64,000 nt of DNA from Curvibacter sp. CHRR-16. Its GTDB lineage: Bacteria; Pseudomonadota; Gammaproteobacteria; Burkholderiales; Burkholderiaceae_C. The notes below the pieces were generated by a model. That model had not been told where the DNA came from. It worked only from the letters and a program-made list of their open reading frames with translations, and ran no database searches. A program made the position numbers and the translations under genes. The stretch is from NCBI RefSeq assembly GCF_018474005.1, contig NZ_JAHCSH010000004.1, positions 124,001 through 188,000 on the forward strand. Reading direction: 5' to 3'. This document shows positions 8,376 to 17,600 of the stretch, in pieces. Each line of letters begins with the position of its first letter. Position 1 is the first letter of the stretch.

Positions 8376-10586
8376 TCAAAACCCGCTTTCTCGCACCAGC
8401 ACTGCAGCAGCGCGAGACCACAGCCGTACCAAGAAACTGCTGGCTGAACCATCGATAACGACCGTTCCGCGCAACACCTGTAGCCGTGGCAAAGCATGGT
8501 CCGCATCGGGCACTAAATGCACGCGATAAATGGCTTGCTCTGGCAGCCATGCCCGCCCATCCAAAGTCATTTCACCGGGCAATACAGGCGTTTGTGTGGC
8601 GGCAATCGCACCGCCATTGGGCGAAGCCAGTTCAGGGCTACTGGTGAGGCGTCGCGTGGCCGTGGCTGCAATCTCATGCACGCGCACAGGCATAGCCCCT
8701 ACGCCGGTATCCTCAGCAAGAAAAATAGCCTTAGCCCCAAGGCTTAAACGCCCCAACTCCGCTTCCGCCACATACCCTTCCACCAGTACGGTCTGGGGCG
8801 CTGCCAGTGTGCCCAACCACTCGCCTGCAGGAACCCACTCACCGACGCTCAAAGGCTCCACCATGTCGGCCACCACGCCATCAAAAGGCGCTTGAATATG
8901 GAGTTGCTCCTTTTGTCGCTGCAATACAGCGTAGCGGGCTTGCGCCGCTTGCAACTCACTTTGCGCCACAGTCGCACTGGCTGCAGTGTGTGCCCGCAGG
9001 ATAGAAAACGCACTTTTCCATTGCAACAATCGGATGTTTTGCTCCAAAGCCAGCAACTCATAGTCCAACGCAGGGGCCTCCAGAACCAGCAGACTGTCGC
9101 CTGCGCGAACGGCTTGGCCGGGCTGGATGGCAATGCGCGCAATGCGTGCACCCGCTGGGGCCATTAACTGCACTTGCTGCGCAGAGCGCATGAGCGCTGG
9201 CGCATCAATCCGTGTAGGCCACGGAATCAGCGCCAACACCACCCCACCGAATAACAAGCCCAACACCCAGCGGCTGCGCACAGTCCACGCTGCCGATCCC
9301 GTCTGTTTCAAATGGACAAACCAGACGCGCAACTCGGTATAGATGGGGCGGAGAACGAAAACCACGATCTCAACAGCGAAAAGCACAATGCCCAATACCT
9401 TGAATGCGACGTGGTAGACCAGCACGGCGATCCCCAGAAAAAGGAAGAAGCGATAAATCCACACGCACAAGGCATAGGCAATCAACGCACGCTCTCGCCA
9501 CGGGGCGAAGTGCTCGGGCTTTGGCTTGCCAAAATCGAACAGCCATTCCCGCAAGCGCCACCGCCCCAGTGCGAATGCGCGTTGCTGCAAATTGGGAACA
9601 TTGAGCGCATCAGAGAGCAAAAAATAGCCATCAAAACGCATGAAGGGATTCAGGTTTACTGCCAATGTGAGGAGCACCGTCGTCGTAGCCAACATGAAGG
9701 CTGCGCTGCGCAACATGCCATCGGGCAAAAAGCTCCATGCCAACACGGCCCACGCTGCGATACAGATCTCGGTCAACATGCCTGCAGCACCAATAGATAG
9801 TCGCGCGCGACGCCGCTGCAAACGCCATGCTCCAGAGGTATCGGTATACAAAACGGGCCACATCACCATGAAAGCCACCCCCATGGTGGCAACGCGGCAT
9901 CCATGGTGACGCGCCGCGTAAGCGTGCCCCAACTCATGCAAAACCTTGGTGGCGCCCAAGGTCAACCCAGCCAGCATGGCCCCCTCTAGCGTGAAGAAAT
10001 GCAAGAAGGTATGCCAAAAAGCATCCCACTGCCGGGCCACCAACCACAGACCCAGCCCCCCGACTCCCGCTGTGAGCCAAGCGAACTGGCGGTTAATGAC
10101 AATACGCCTCACCCATGGCAAGGTAGCGCGCAAAAACGCATCGGGACGCACCAACGGAATGCGAAAAAACAAGTAGTGGTGCAAGACCCACTTCAGCCAA
10201 TGCGTGCTGCGCTGGGCGCGGGCTATTTGTGCATACTGCTGCTGAACCTGTGGCCCACGCTCTTGGGTCAAATGGTTGGCCTGCAAAAAGCGAGCAAACT
10301 CCGTGACCTCCTGTGCCGACACATCCAAGGTGGTTTCTTGGCTGATAGCCTGCGCGATGCGCTGTGCGTCGCCCCAATCCCAGCGGGCCAGCATTTCTGC
10401 CTCTACCCATCCGATTTGAAAGAACAGGTTTCTACCCGGGTCTTCCAGCGTCCAGCCCGGAGCCCCATCGTGCTGGCGAGGCGCTTCGTGCAACAACAAT
10501 TCTTCACGCAAAGCAGGCCATGCTGGCGCTTTGGTATCCGATGCAGGCTGCACACTGCCCTGCCCCATGATGCTCAGTCCATCCAT
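8376..10586 (-). CDS. PqqD/RRE-like domain + M50 metalloprotease + HlyD fusion
   Basis: 736 residues. Residues 25-110 look like the PqqD/RRE-type peptide-binding fold that precedes many M50 proteins of the YydH type (WTLEDPGRNLFFQIG). A multi-pass membrane core follows with the zinc motif HELGH at 217-221 and the third-ligand motif NLNPFMRFDGY at about 311-321, so the site-2-protease centre looks intact. Membrane segments continue to about residue 455. The C-terminal 270 residues are HlyD/biotinyl-lipoyl-like, with two halves (APAGARIARIAIQPGQAVRAG; LHIQAPFDGVVADM) around a coiled coil of about 60 residues. It is the last gene of the exporter block, 3 bp after the second adaptor. I infer that it is the inner-membrane engine or a processing protease of an export apparatus; its energy source is unknown. 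Confidence 0.85.
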   Translation of the reverse strand: MDGLSIMGQGSVQPASDTKAPAWPALREELLLHEAPRQHDGAPGWTLEDPGRNLFFQIGWVEAEMLARWDWGDAQRIAQAISQETTLDVSAQEVTEFARFLQANHLTQERGPQVQQQYAQIARAQRSTHWLKWVLHHYLFFRIPLVRPDAFLRATLPWVRRIVINRQFAWLTAGVGGLGLWLVARQWDAFWHTFLHFFTLEGAMLAGLTLGATKVLHELGHAYAARHHGCRVATMGVAFMVMWPVLYTDTSGAWRLQRRRARLSIGAAGMLTEICIAAWAVLAWSFLPDGMLRSAAFMLATTTVLLTLAVNLNPFMRFDGYFLLSDALNVPNLQQRAFALGRWRLREWLFDFGKPKPEHFAPWRERALIAYALCVWIYRFFLFLGIAVLVYHVAFKVLGIVLFAVEIVVFVLRPIYTELRVWFVHLKQTGSAAWTVRSRWVLGLLFGGVVLALIPWPTRIDAPALMRSAQQVQLMAPAGARIARIAIQPGQAVRAGDSLLVLEAPALDYELLALEQNIRLLQWKSAFSILRAHTAASATVAQSELQAAQARYAVLQRQKEQLHIQAPFDGVVADMVEPLSVGEWVPAGEWLGTLAAPQTVLVEGYVAEAELGRLSLGAKAIFLAEDTGVGAMPVRVHEIAATATRRLTSSPELASPNGGAIAATQTPVLPGEMTLDGRAWLPEQAIYRVHLVPDADHALPRLQVLRGTVVIDGSASSFLVRLWSRAAAVLVRESGF

Positions 10587-10589
10587 GCA

Positions 10590-11966
10590 CTAAAACCCCA
10601 ACCACACACGTGCATGGGCCAAGGGGCGACGCAGCAAATAGGCCAGCAGCACAGTGCGATGACCATACAACTTGGCAGTCCCTTTGAGACCCAAACGCGC
10701 TGTGTCTCCAGCAGCAAAACGTGCACGCACGCGGTAGGCCAGCGTCCCATCGGATGTGGGGCTTGCGCGATAGCCTACGCGCAGCAAAGTAGCCGCCAAT
10801 GGCGTTGCTGGCGCCGTATTCAAAAACATGCGCAAGGAGGCATCCTGCGGCAAGTCAATAGCGTCGGCCACCGGGAGCAACACTTCCAGCTCTATCTCCT
10901 GGGGGTCAGCAATTTGCATGATGCGCTCCCCCAAGGCTACGGGGCGACCAATCCAATCGCCCGCTTCATCCAGAACCACCGTCCCCGCTCGCTCAGCGCG
11001 CACTTGCGAGCGCTCCAACGACTGACTCAAATGATCCACCTCCATAAACGCTTGGTCGCGCCGACCTTGCAGCAAGGCCACGGAGGCTTTGCTGCGCTCA
11101 TCGAACAAGGCCTGTTGCTGCCCTTGGCGCAACTCCGCCTCGGCCACTGCCAGCCCCTGGCGTGCGGTTTCAAGCCGCCCCTCAAGCTCACGCGCATCGA
11201 GCACGACCAGCAAGTCCCCCGCTTTGACAACTTGATTGGGAGTGACGGCAATGCGGTCTACCACGCCCGGCAAGGGTGCTCGAACCGCCACGGGATTGCG
11301 TGCCACCACCTCGGCTGGTGCTAGCACCGACTGACGCACCGGCAGGCATAAAAGCAGCAAAACCACCACCGCAGCGATGCACTGAAAGCGGCGTGTACGG
11401 CCATAGTGACGCACATAGGCCACAGCGCCAGCAAATGACCAAGGCGCACGGGGCTTGCGCAGTGCGCCCCAAGCATGGGCGCACGCATCGGCAAACAACT
11501 CCAACAGGTGCAGCTGTCCCCGAAGTCCTGCTGAACCCTCCCCTTGCTGCCACGGCTCCTCACGCAATAGCAACAGACCTGCCCCCACCGAAGGCAGTGG
11601 CACCCACCACGCATGGGCTGGTAAATGCTCGGCCCACATACCTGCGTCATCAGCCTCGGCAGGAATAGGAAATTCGCCTGCAATGCTGGTACTGGCAGCA
11701 TGCTGGGCCAGCAAATTTGCCAGCCACACATTGAAGGGGGCATGGGCGTCGGGCACCGCCAAACCAGACAGTGCCACGATGCGCCCCCCCCCAGACTGGG
11801 CCTGCCACAAGACGGCCTGACGGTAAGGCACCAAGGCATACGCATCGTTGACCAGAAAAAAGGTCAATTCATCCTCACTGGCGCACGCGCGCGCACGCTG
11901 CTCCAGTTGCAGCAAAACCGCTAGCAACGCTTGCGGCGAAGACACAGGTACAGCCCCCCCTGTCAT
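10590..11966 (-). CDS. Membrane-anchored HlyD adaptor with GAF-like N-terminus
   Basis: 458 residues. Residues 12-165 form a soluble, probably cytoplasmic GAF-like region (ALVPYRQAVLWQ; WWVPLPSVGAGLLLLREE). One membrane segment lies at about 195-209 (CIAAVVVLLLLCLPVRQ). The rest is an HlyD-type adaptor with the first lipoyl half (APLPGVVDRIAVTPNQVVKAGDLL cut by a helical hairpin) and a returning half (VRAERAGTVVLDEAGDWIG). The start overlaps the stop of the upstream adaptor by 4 bp (ATGA), and the M50-HlyD gene follows after 3 bp. It probably spans from inner membrane to the TolC channel. The GAF-like part could sense a cytosolic ligand or gate assembly. The fold call is by eye. Confidence 0.78.
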   Translation of the reverse strand: MTGGAVPVSSPQALLAVLLQLEQRARACASEDELTFFLVNDAYALVPYRQAVLWQAQSGGGRIVALSGLAVPDAHAPFNVWLANLLAQHAASTSIAGEFPIPAEADDAGMWAEHLPAHAWWVPLPSVGAGLLLLREEPWQQGEGSAGLRGQLHLLELFADACAHAWGALRKPRAPWSFAGAVAYVRHYGRTRRFQCIAAVVVLLLLCLPVRQSVLAPAEVVARNPVAVRAPLPGVVDRIAVTPNQVVKAGDLLVVLDARELEGRLETARQGLAVAEAELRQGQQQALFDERSKASVALLQGRRDQAFMEVDHLSQSLERSQVRAERAGTVVLDEAGDWIGRPVALGERIMQIADPQEIELEVLLPVADAIDLPQDASLRMFLNTAPATPLAATLLRVGYRASPTSDGTLAYRVRARFAAGDTARLGLKGTAKLYGHRTVLLAYLLRRPLAHARVWLGF

Positions 11967-12850
11967 GGTTTGCTAGCAGATCGGGGGGAGACGGCGGCAG
12001 GCGGGCTAATGCGCACCACGCCACTCATGCCAGGCAGCAAAGCACCGTTATCGCGGCTGCCACGCTCATTTACCAAGCGTCCAATCACCTTGACCGACTG
12101 GCTCACAGGGTCCACCGTGCCTGCGATGCGAATCACTGTGGCGGTGTAGGTCTGACCTGTTTCTTCTACACCAACCTGCATGGGGTAACCTGGCTTGAGC
12201 CATTGCAACCAACGCGATGGCACGATGGTCTGCACCTCAAACGCGCTGTCGTCGTAGATGCTCATCAGCTCCTTGCCCTCTGCCACATGCTCGGCAGCAC
12301 GGACATAGGTTTCCCCCACTCGCCCGGAAAACGGTGCGGACACCACACAGCGTCGTGACATGGCTCGCTCCACGCCACTTTCTGCTTGGGCTACGGCAAC
12401 GGCCGCACGCGCCTGCTCTACATCGGCTTTGCTGATGGAGGCCAACTTGTCCAATTGCTCAGCCACTTCCATTTTTTTGCGTGCAGCCAACTCGGCTTGG
12501 GTGGCTCGGTCTTGCCGTGCCTTGTGCAGCGTGCAGTCAAACGACACCAAGGTATCCCCTTGGCGAAAGCGCTGCCCCTCGCGCAATGGCAAAGCACTGA
12601 CCTTGCCAGCCAGCTCACTGGCAACTACTGCTTGTCGAATGGCGACCAACTGGGCTCGCACCCCCTCAGAAGCCGGAGCTGCCAGGGCGGCGGAAGGCGT
12701 GGTCTGCACCGTGGCCGATGCGGATGCTGCCGCAAAGGCCTGTGTACCCGCTACGCCCACAAGCGCCAGGCTACCCACCATGCCTACCAGCATCCGGCAG
12801 AGCACTACCATGCCGTTATGCATCGGCTTGCACACTGGCTTACTGCACAT
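11963..12850 (-). CDS. Periplasmic adaptor subunit (HlyD/RND-MFP type)
   Basis: 295 residues from the ATG at 12850, which has a GGGAG ribosome site 8 bp ahead; the open frame to 12898 runs further into tolC. A hydrophobic signal segment (LVGMVGSLALVGVAGTQAFA) is followed by a lipoyl half (ASELAGKVSALPLREGQRF), a helical hairpin, and a returning half (CVVSAPFSGRVGETYV). The end has the beta-barrel and membrane-proximal region of MFP proteins (GAL-LPGMSGVV). It overlaps tolC upstream by 11 bp and the next adaptor downstream by 4 bp. No RND pump is encoded nearby, so it most likely works with the two other adaptors and TolC of this block. Confidence 0.87.
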   Translation of the reverse strand: MCSKPVCKPMHNGMVVLCRMLVGMVGSLALVGVAGTQAFAAASASATVQTTPSAALAAPASEGVRAQLVAIRQAVVASELAGKVSALPLREGQRFRQGDTLVSFDCTLHKARQDRATQAELAARKKMEVAEQLDKLASISKADVEQARAAVAVAQAESGVERAMSRRCVVSAPFSGRVGETYVRAAEHVAEGKELMSIYDDSAFEVQTIVPSRWLQWLKPGYPMQVGVEETGQTYTATVIRIAGTVDPVSQSVKVIGRLVNERGSRDNGALLPGMSGVVRISPPAAVSPRSASKP

Positions 12851-14645
12851 GAGCATCACTCCCGGCCAGCGACCCCAACGAGTCCCATGCACTGCCACTC
12901 ACAGTACGCCATACAGGTGCGGTTGAACCACTCGATACCGTTGGGGCTACGGGTTGTGCAGATGCCGCAGGAAGAGACGCAGCAGGCAGCGCAGATGGCG
13001 CGGCGATCGCACCGGTCTTGACAGCTGTTGTAACGGGCACCACTTCGCTCTTGGCGGCGGGTAGCGACTGGGCAGCCAATGCCAGCGCCACCGGTTGCAA
13101 CTGCGGCACACTGAGCTCGCCGCGCTCAATCTGCCGATTGGTTTGGGCAATTTCCTTGGCCAGCCCTGCCACGCTTTGGTCAGCTACTTGGTCAGGCAAT
13201 GCATCGATACCCGCCGCTTGGTAGACCGTGCTTTGAGCATTGAGCAGATCGGCATACGCCATGTCTCGTGCGCGGGTGGAGAGCAAAGTTTCTACGCGGG
13301 CCCGCACCAGTTCCAGTGGTGTTTCCGACTGGCTTTTGGCTGCGTTTTCCACTTGCTCACGGATGCCGTCTTGCAGGTGACTCAACTCATTTGACCGAAC
13401 AAACAGCGCCAGCGCACGCTCGCGCTCCAGCCAAGCCACATTCACCTGTGTCAGTACCGTCATGCGCAGCGCTTGGCGGCGCAGATCGGCCACTTGTTCA
13501 CGCGTCTTGCCGCTCTTTTCAATGCCAGACCAAGAAAGCACATTGAGCAAATTCCAGCTCACTTGCATGCCTGCATCGGCCCAGTTTTGGTTACTCAGGT
13601 ATTTGTTGCTGTCATAGTTCAATCCACCGAACAATGAAGCATTGGGCAGCAAGCGCAGTAAAGACATGCGTGTTTCCAGCGCGGCATTGCGCCCCATATA
13701 GCCTTCCTCCCGCAGCTCGGCACGGCGCACCATGGCCAACGCTTCCAAGTCAGTACGGGCATAGGCCAGCGTAGGCACCACCAGCGCATCGTCAGGCATA
13801 CTGGCCAGCTCAAACTCGGTATTGGGGGCCACGTTCATCAAACTGGCTAAACGCGAGCGTGCCAAAGCCAAATCGGCATCCAAAGTTTCCAACTGACGTA
13901 CCATGCCCAACAAGTCACGCTGGTAGCGCAATGCAGTCAAGGGCGGGACGAGGCGGCGCTGCGCTGTTTGGCGTGCAAAATCCAAACTCTGGCGCGTGTC
14001 TGTCAGTGTTTTTTCAACCTGCCCTTTCAAGCGCTGCGCAGTCACAGCGCTCCAGTACGCAATGCGGGTTTGCCGAACGATATCGGCTACCACGCGGCGG
14101 CGGCGCTCCTCTGCTGCCAAAGCCTTGTTACCCTGCGCTTTGGCGCCGAAATAGCTCAAGCCAAAATCCAGCACATTCCACGACATCTGCAAATCAGCAT
14201 TGTGTCCAGAGCGCTCTTGGCTAGTTGTGGGGTCTTGCGACACCCGGCCAGTGCTCAATGTTTCGCTGACGGATGCATTGTCATTGCTGCGGGTACGCAG
14301 TCCAGCGCGCGCCGCCAGCTTGGGCAACATGCCTTGGTTCTGCACATTCACCAAGTTGTCTTCCAGCGCGCTCTCCATCAAGGCCAAGCGCTGCTGCAAG
14401 TTGTATTTGATGGCGCGGGCAATGGCCTCATCCAGGGTCACAGGTGCGGTAATAGGCTCTTGCGCACCAAACATCGCTTGGCGATCGGTTTGGTCTTGCT
14501 GGAGCAAGTCTTGCGCTGTGAATGCGGTTGGCGGCGTCACAGAACACCCAGTCAAAACCGCCGCAGCAACAAAGCTCAATGTCAAGCGTGACGGGATACG
14601 CGCAACGGTGCGCGAAGAGAAAAAGAACGATGGCATGCTATTCAT
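12840..14645 (-). CDS. TolC-family outer-membrane channel, probable lipoprotein
   Basis: 601 residues. The N-terminus ends in a lipobox (AAAVLTGCSV), so the mature protein is probably lipid-anchored like OprM. The repeated TolC helical-hairpin pattern is visible twice: LDEAIARAIKYNLQQRLALM early and ALAMVRRAELREEGYMGRNA in the second half, with ERRRRVVADIVRQTRIAYW between. A low-complexity Ala/Pro/Val tail of about 80 residues follows the hairpins and makes the protein longer than usual. It begins within the exoprotein stop (ATGA overlap at 14642-14645), which ties channel and cargo to one mRNA. It should give the outer-membrane exit for the exporter. Confidence 0.9.
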   Translation of the reverse strand: MNSMPSFFFSSRTVARIPSRLTLSFVAAAVLTGCSVTPPTAFTAQDLLQQDQTDRQAMFGAQEPITAPVTLDEAIARAIKYNLQQRLALMESALEDNLVNVQNQGMLPKLAARAGLRTRSNDNASVSETLSTGRVSQDPTTSQERSGHNADLQMSWNVLDFGLSYFGAKAQGNKALAAEERRRRVVADIVRQTRIAYWSAVTAQRLKGQVEKTLTDTRQSLDFARQTAQRRLVPPLTALRYQRDLLGMVRQLETLDADLALARSRLASLMNVAPNTEFELASMPDDALVVPTLAYARTDLEALAMVRRAELREEGYMGRNAALETRMSLLRLLPNASLFGGLNYDSNKYLSNQNWADAGMQVSWNLLNVLSWSGIEKSGKTREQVADLRRQALRMTVLTQVNVAWLERERALALFVRSNELSHLQDGIREQVENAAKSQSETPLELVRARVETLLSTRARDMAYADLLNAQSTVYQAAGIDALPDQVADQSVAGLAKEIAQTNRQIERGELSVPQLQPVALALAAQSLPAAKSEVVPVTTAVKTGAIAAPSALPAASLPAASAQPVAPTVSSGSTAPVWRTVSGSAWDSLGSLAGSDAHVQ

Positions 14646-17600
14646 TCGCTGTCTGTAGTAACGGTCTCTTTGGCTTCGACCTTGGTCTCGGTTGTCAACT
14701 GGGCCAGCAATGCTTGCGCTTTGGCAAAGAGATCACGCGAGGTTTTCTCACGCAGCGCAGCACTGAGGTCGGGTTTGGATGTAGGAGCCACTTCGCCACT
14801 TGGCTCCTGCGTCGAAGCATTGGTCTGCTCGCCTAATTCGATGGCACTGCTCTCTGTGCTCAGTTCTTGGGCACGGGCATTCATGGCATCCAACATGCTC
14901 CAAATCCCTTGCGCGGTATTGGGGGGGAAGTCAGATCTCGCATCCACATGCTGCGGTGTTAGCTGATTTTGTAGAGCACGATCCGCCATCAGCTCTACCG
15001 TAGTAGTAGTCGCTTTGCTAGTGCTCGGCTTTATGACCTCTACGGCTGCGTTGCCCCCAGCTTGTTCATTGATAGCAACGAACCACACAGGGGCTGACGG
15101 TATGGGATTGACCGTTGAATTCCCCTCCTGCAAAGTCTTACTCCCATCTCCAGGCGTAGTGGCTACAGGTGATGGAGTGGGCGTGGGGCTAGGGTCAGCA
15201 CTGCTGGCCGTTCGCACACTCAAAGTCAGGCTGCGCTCTACGCTGGCACCCGAAGGATCGGTCACCGTAATCGTCAGCTGAATATCCCCGGCCTCCGAAG
15301 GCGTTCCCGAGATGGTGTGTGTCGTCGCATCAAAGCTCATCCCTGCAGGCAAGCCCTCCACACGCCAGGTCAACTTATCGCCGTTGCTATCGCTAAATAG
15401 TGTTTCTGGCAATTCAGCGCTGTAGCCTTGTCCGACCGTAGCAGCAGCCAAAGAATGGTCACCATCCCCAACTGTTGGCGCATGGTTGGCAACCACAGCC
15501 ACCTTGGCTATAGCTACAGTGCTGCTGGCTACACCGTCATTGAGCGTCACACTGATGAATCGCACCCCCAACGTGCTGGATGTTGTGGAATAAGTGATTT
15601 GACTCAATATGGCATTGGCCTGCGCCTTGGTCACAGCGCCAGTGAAACTCAGGGTGGCCACGCCATTACTCTGCTCCAAGGTCGCTATCGTCTGGCCATT
15701 GGACTGAATGGCATTGCCATCCAAGGTATATCCATTGGCTGCAACAAAACCGAATACATCTTCTGCTGCCCCAGCAAAACGCACTGTCGCACCGGTGTAG
15801 TTGTTGGCAGCATCCAACTCCGCATCGCTCAGTGAGAAAGTCGATGCCAACTTCACGGCTTCACCACCCGACACATAGCTGGGATCAGCCACCTGAGGGG
15901 CAGTCAATACCTCTAAACCGTTACCCACGACGACGACACCACCATCTGCAGAAACGGCAATTTGCCCCGCTCCAGTCAAGCCACTTTGCGTCGAAATCAG
16001 CTCCAAAGTTGCTGTGGAGTAATAAGCCAAGGAGCCATCGGTCAATGTGACAAAAAGAGCCTTGCCATCGGTTGATAGCGCGATATCTTGAACCGTTTTG
16101 GTGCCAGCGATAGTGCCCACATGCTTCAAAGCCTTGGTACTTGCATCGAACTGGAAAGACACTACTTGTTGTGCATGGTTGGTAACGACCGTATTGCCAA
16201 ACCAATCCGTCGTACTGCTGCTTCCATTGCCGATGAAAATAGTGTTTCCATCAGCACTGACTGCGATGTGCTTCACGTTGCTAAAGCTGACCGTTTTCCC
16301 CGTTGCGTCGGTACTTCCTGAACGCACGAATGTCAGCAAAGTCAGCGAGCCATCCGAACCACGCTGGTACACGATGACAGCGGCCCCATTGGTCGCATTG
16401 GTGGCAATAAAAACGTAGTCGCCCCGCACCACGATTTCTTGGGCTGCCCATAAGTAGGGCGCACTGGTCATGGAGCCGTTCAAAGTGCTGACATACGTCA
16501 GTGCACCAGTCTCGGTATTGCGGCTTACCGTGACCAAGGCTGTGCCGGTTGCTGCATAAAGATTTTTTCCATCTTCCGAGACAGAAATAGCACTGATGCC
16601 AGACAAGGCTCCCTTATCGGTGTTGTAGACACTCACGACGAGAGCAACATATGCAAGGCTGCCATCGGTGTTGACGCTGTACTGGCCAATGGCATTGCCA
16701 TTGCTACGCAAGGCATAGAGACTTTTCCCATCCGATGACAGCACCATTTGCTTGATGCCAGTGAGGCCACTCACCGCCTTCTGTGTGCTGACATAAGTCA
16801 ACTTGCCCGTGCTGGTATCGCGGCTAAACACAGCAATGGCACCATTGGTGTCTGCCAGGTAAACATGCGATCCATCACTCGAAAAGGTGCTGGAAGACAA
16901 GGTACCCAACCCTGCAATGTTTTTGAACTGCTCCAAGTAAGTCAAGTCCCCTAAGGACAATGTCGGATCCACAGCGACACTGGGGGTGTCGTTGACTGCC
17001 GTAATCACTATCGCGCTATCGAGCGCAGTCGAAGCCACGCCCAATTGATCGGCCAAAACGATGCTCACGGCTACGCTGCTTGAAGGCGCATCACTGCTGT
17101 TGGCATAGGTGATTTGTCGCAACGCATTTTGTACGTCTGCCGTGGTGGGAATGGTTCCGTTGGCGTCCGTAAAACGGATGGTCATTACCCCGCCAGAATT
17201 GCTGACCGTAGCAATCGTCACGCCATTTTTTTGCAATACGCCGTTCGTCAGTGTCAGGCCGTTACCACTGGTGAAGCCTAGGGTGTCAGAAGCGCTTTTT
17301 CCACTGCCTAAGGTAACCGTGAGAACTGCGCCGTCATAGTTTCCTTGTCCGCCATTGAAAGTGTCCATCTGCGCATCAGATACCGTGGCACTGGGTACTA
17401 TCGACACAGGACTGCCTTGCTCTGTGTAAGAAGTATTCGTTCCCCCCCCTACGCTAGGTGCGGTATTGCTCACAGTGGCCGCCGCCAACGTCACGGATGT
17501 GGACAGCGCCACCACGGCATTGCCTGTGGAACTGTCGTCTGTCAACTCGGTAACACTCACACTGATAGTGCGCGATCCACTCAAGCTTTTAGACGTATTG

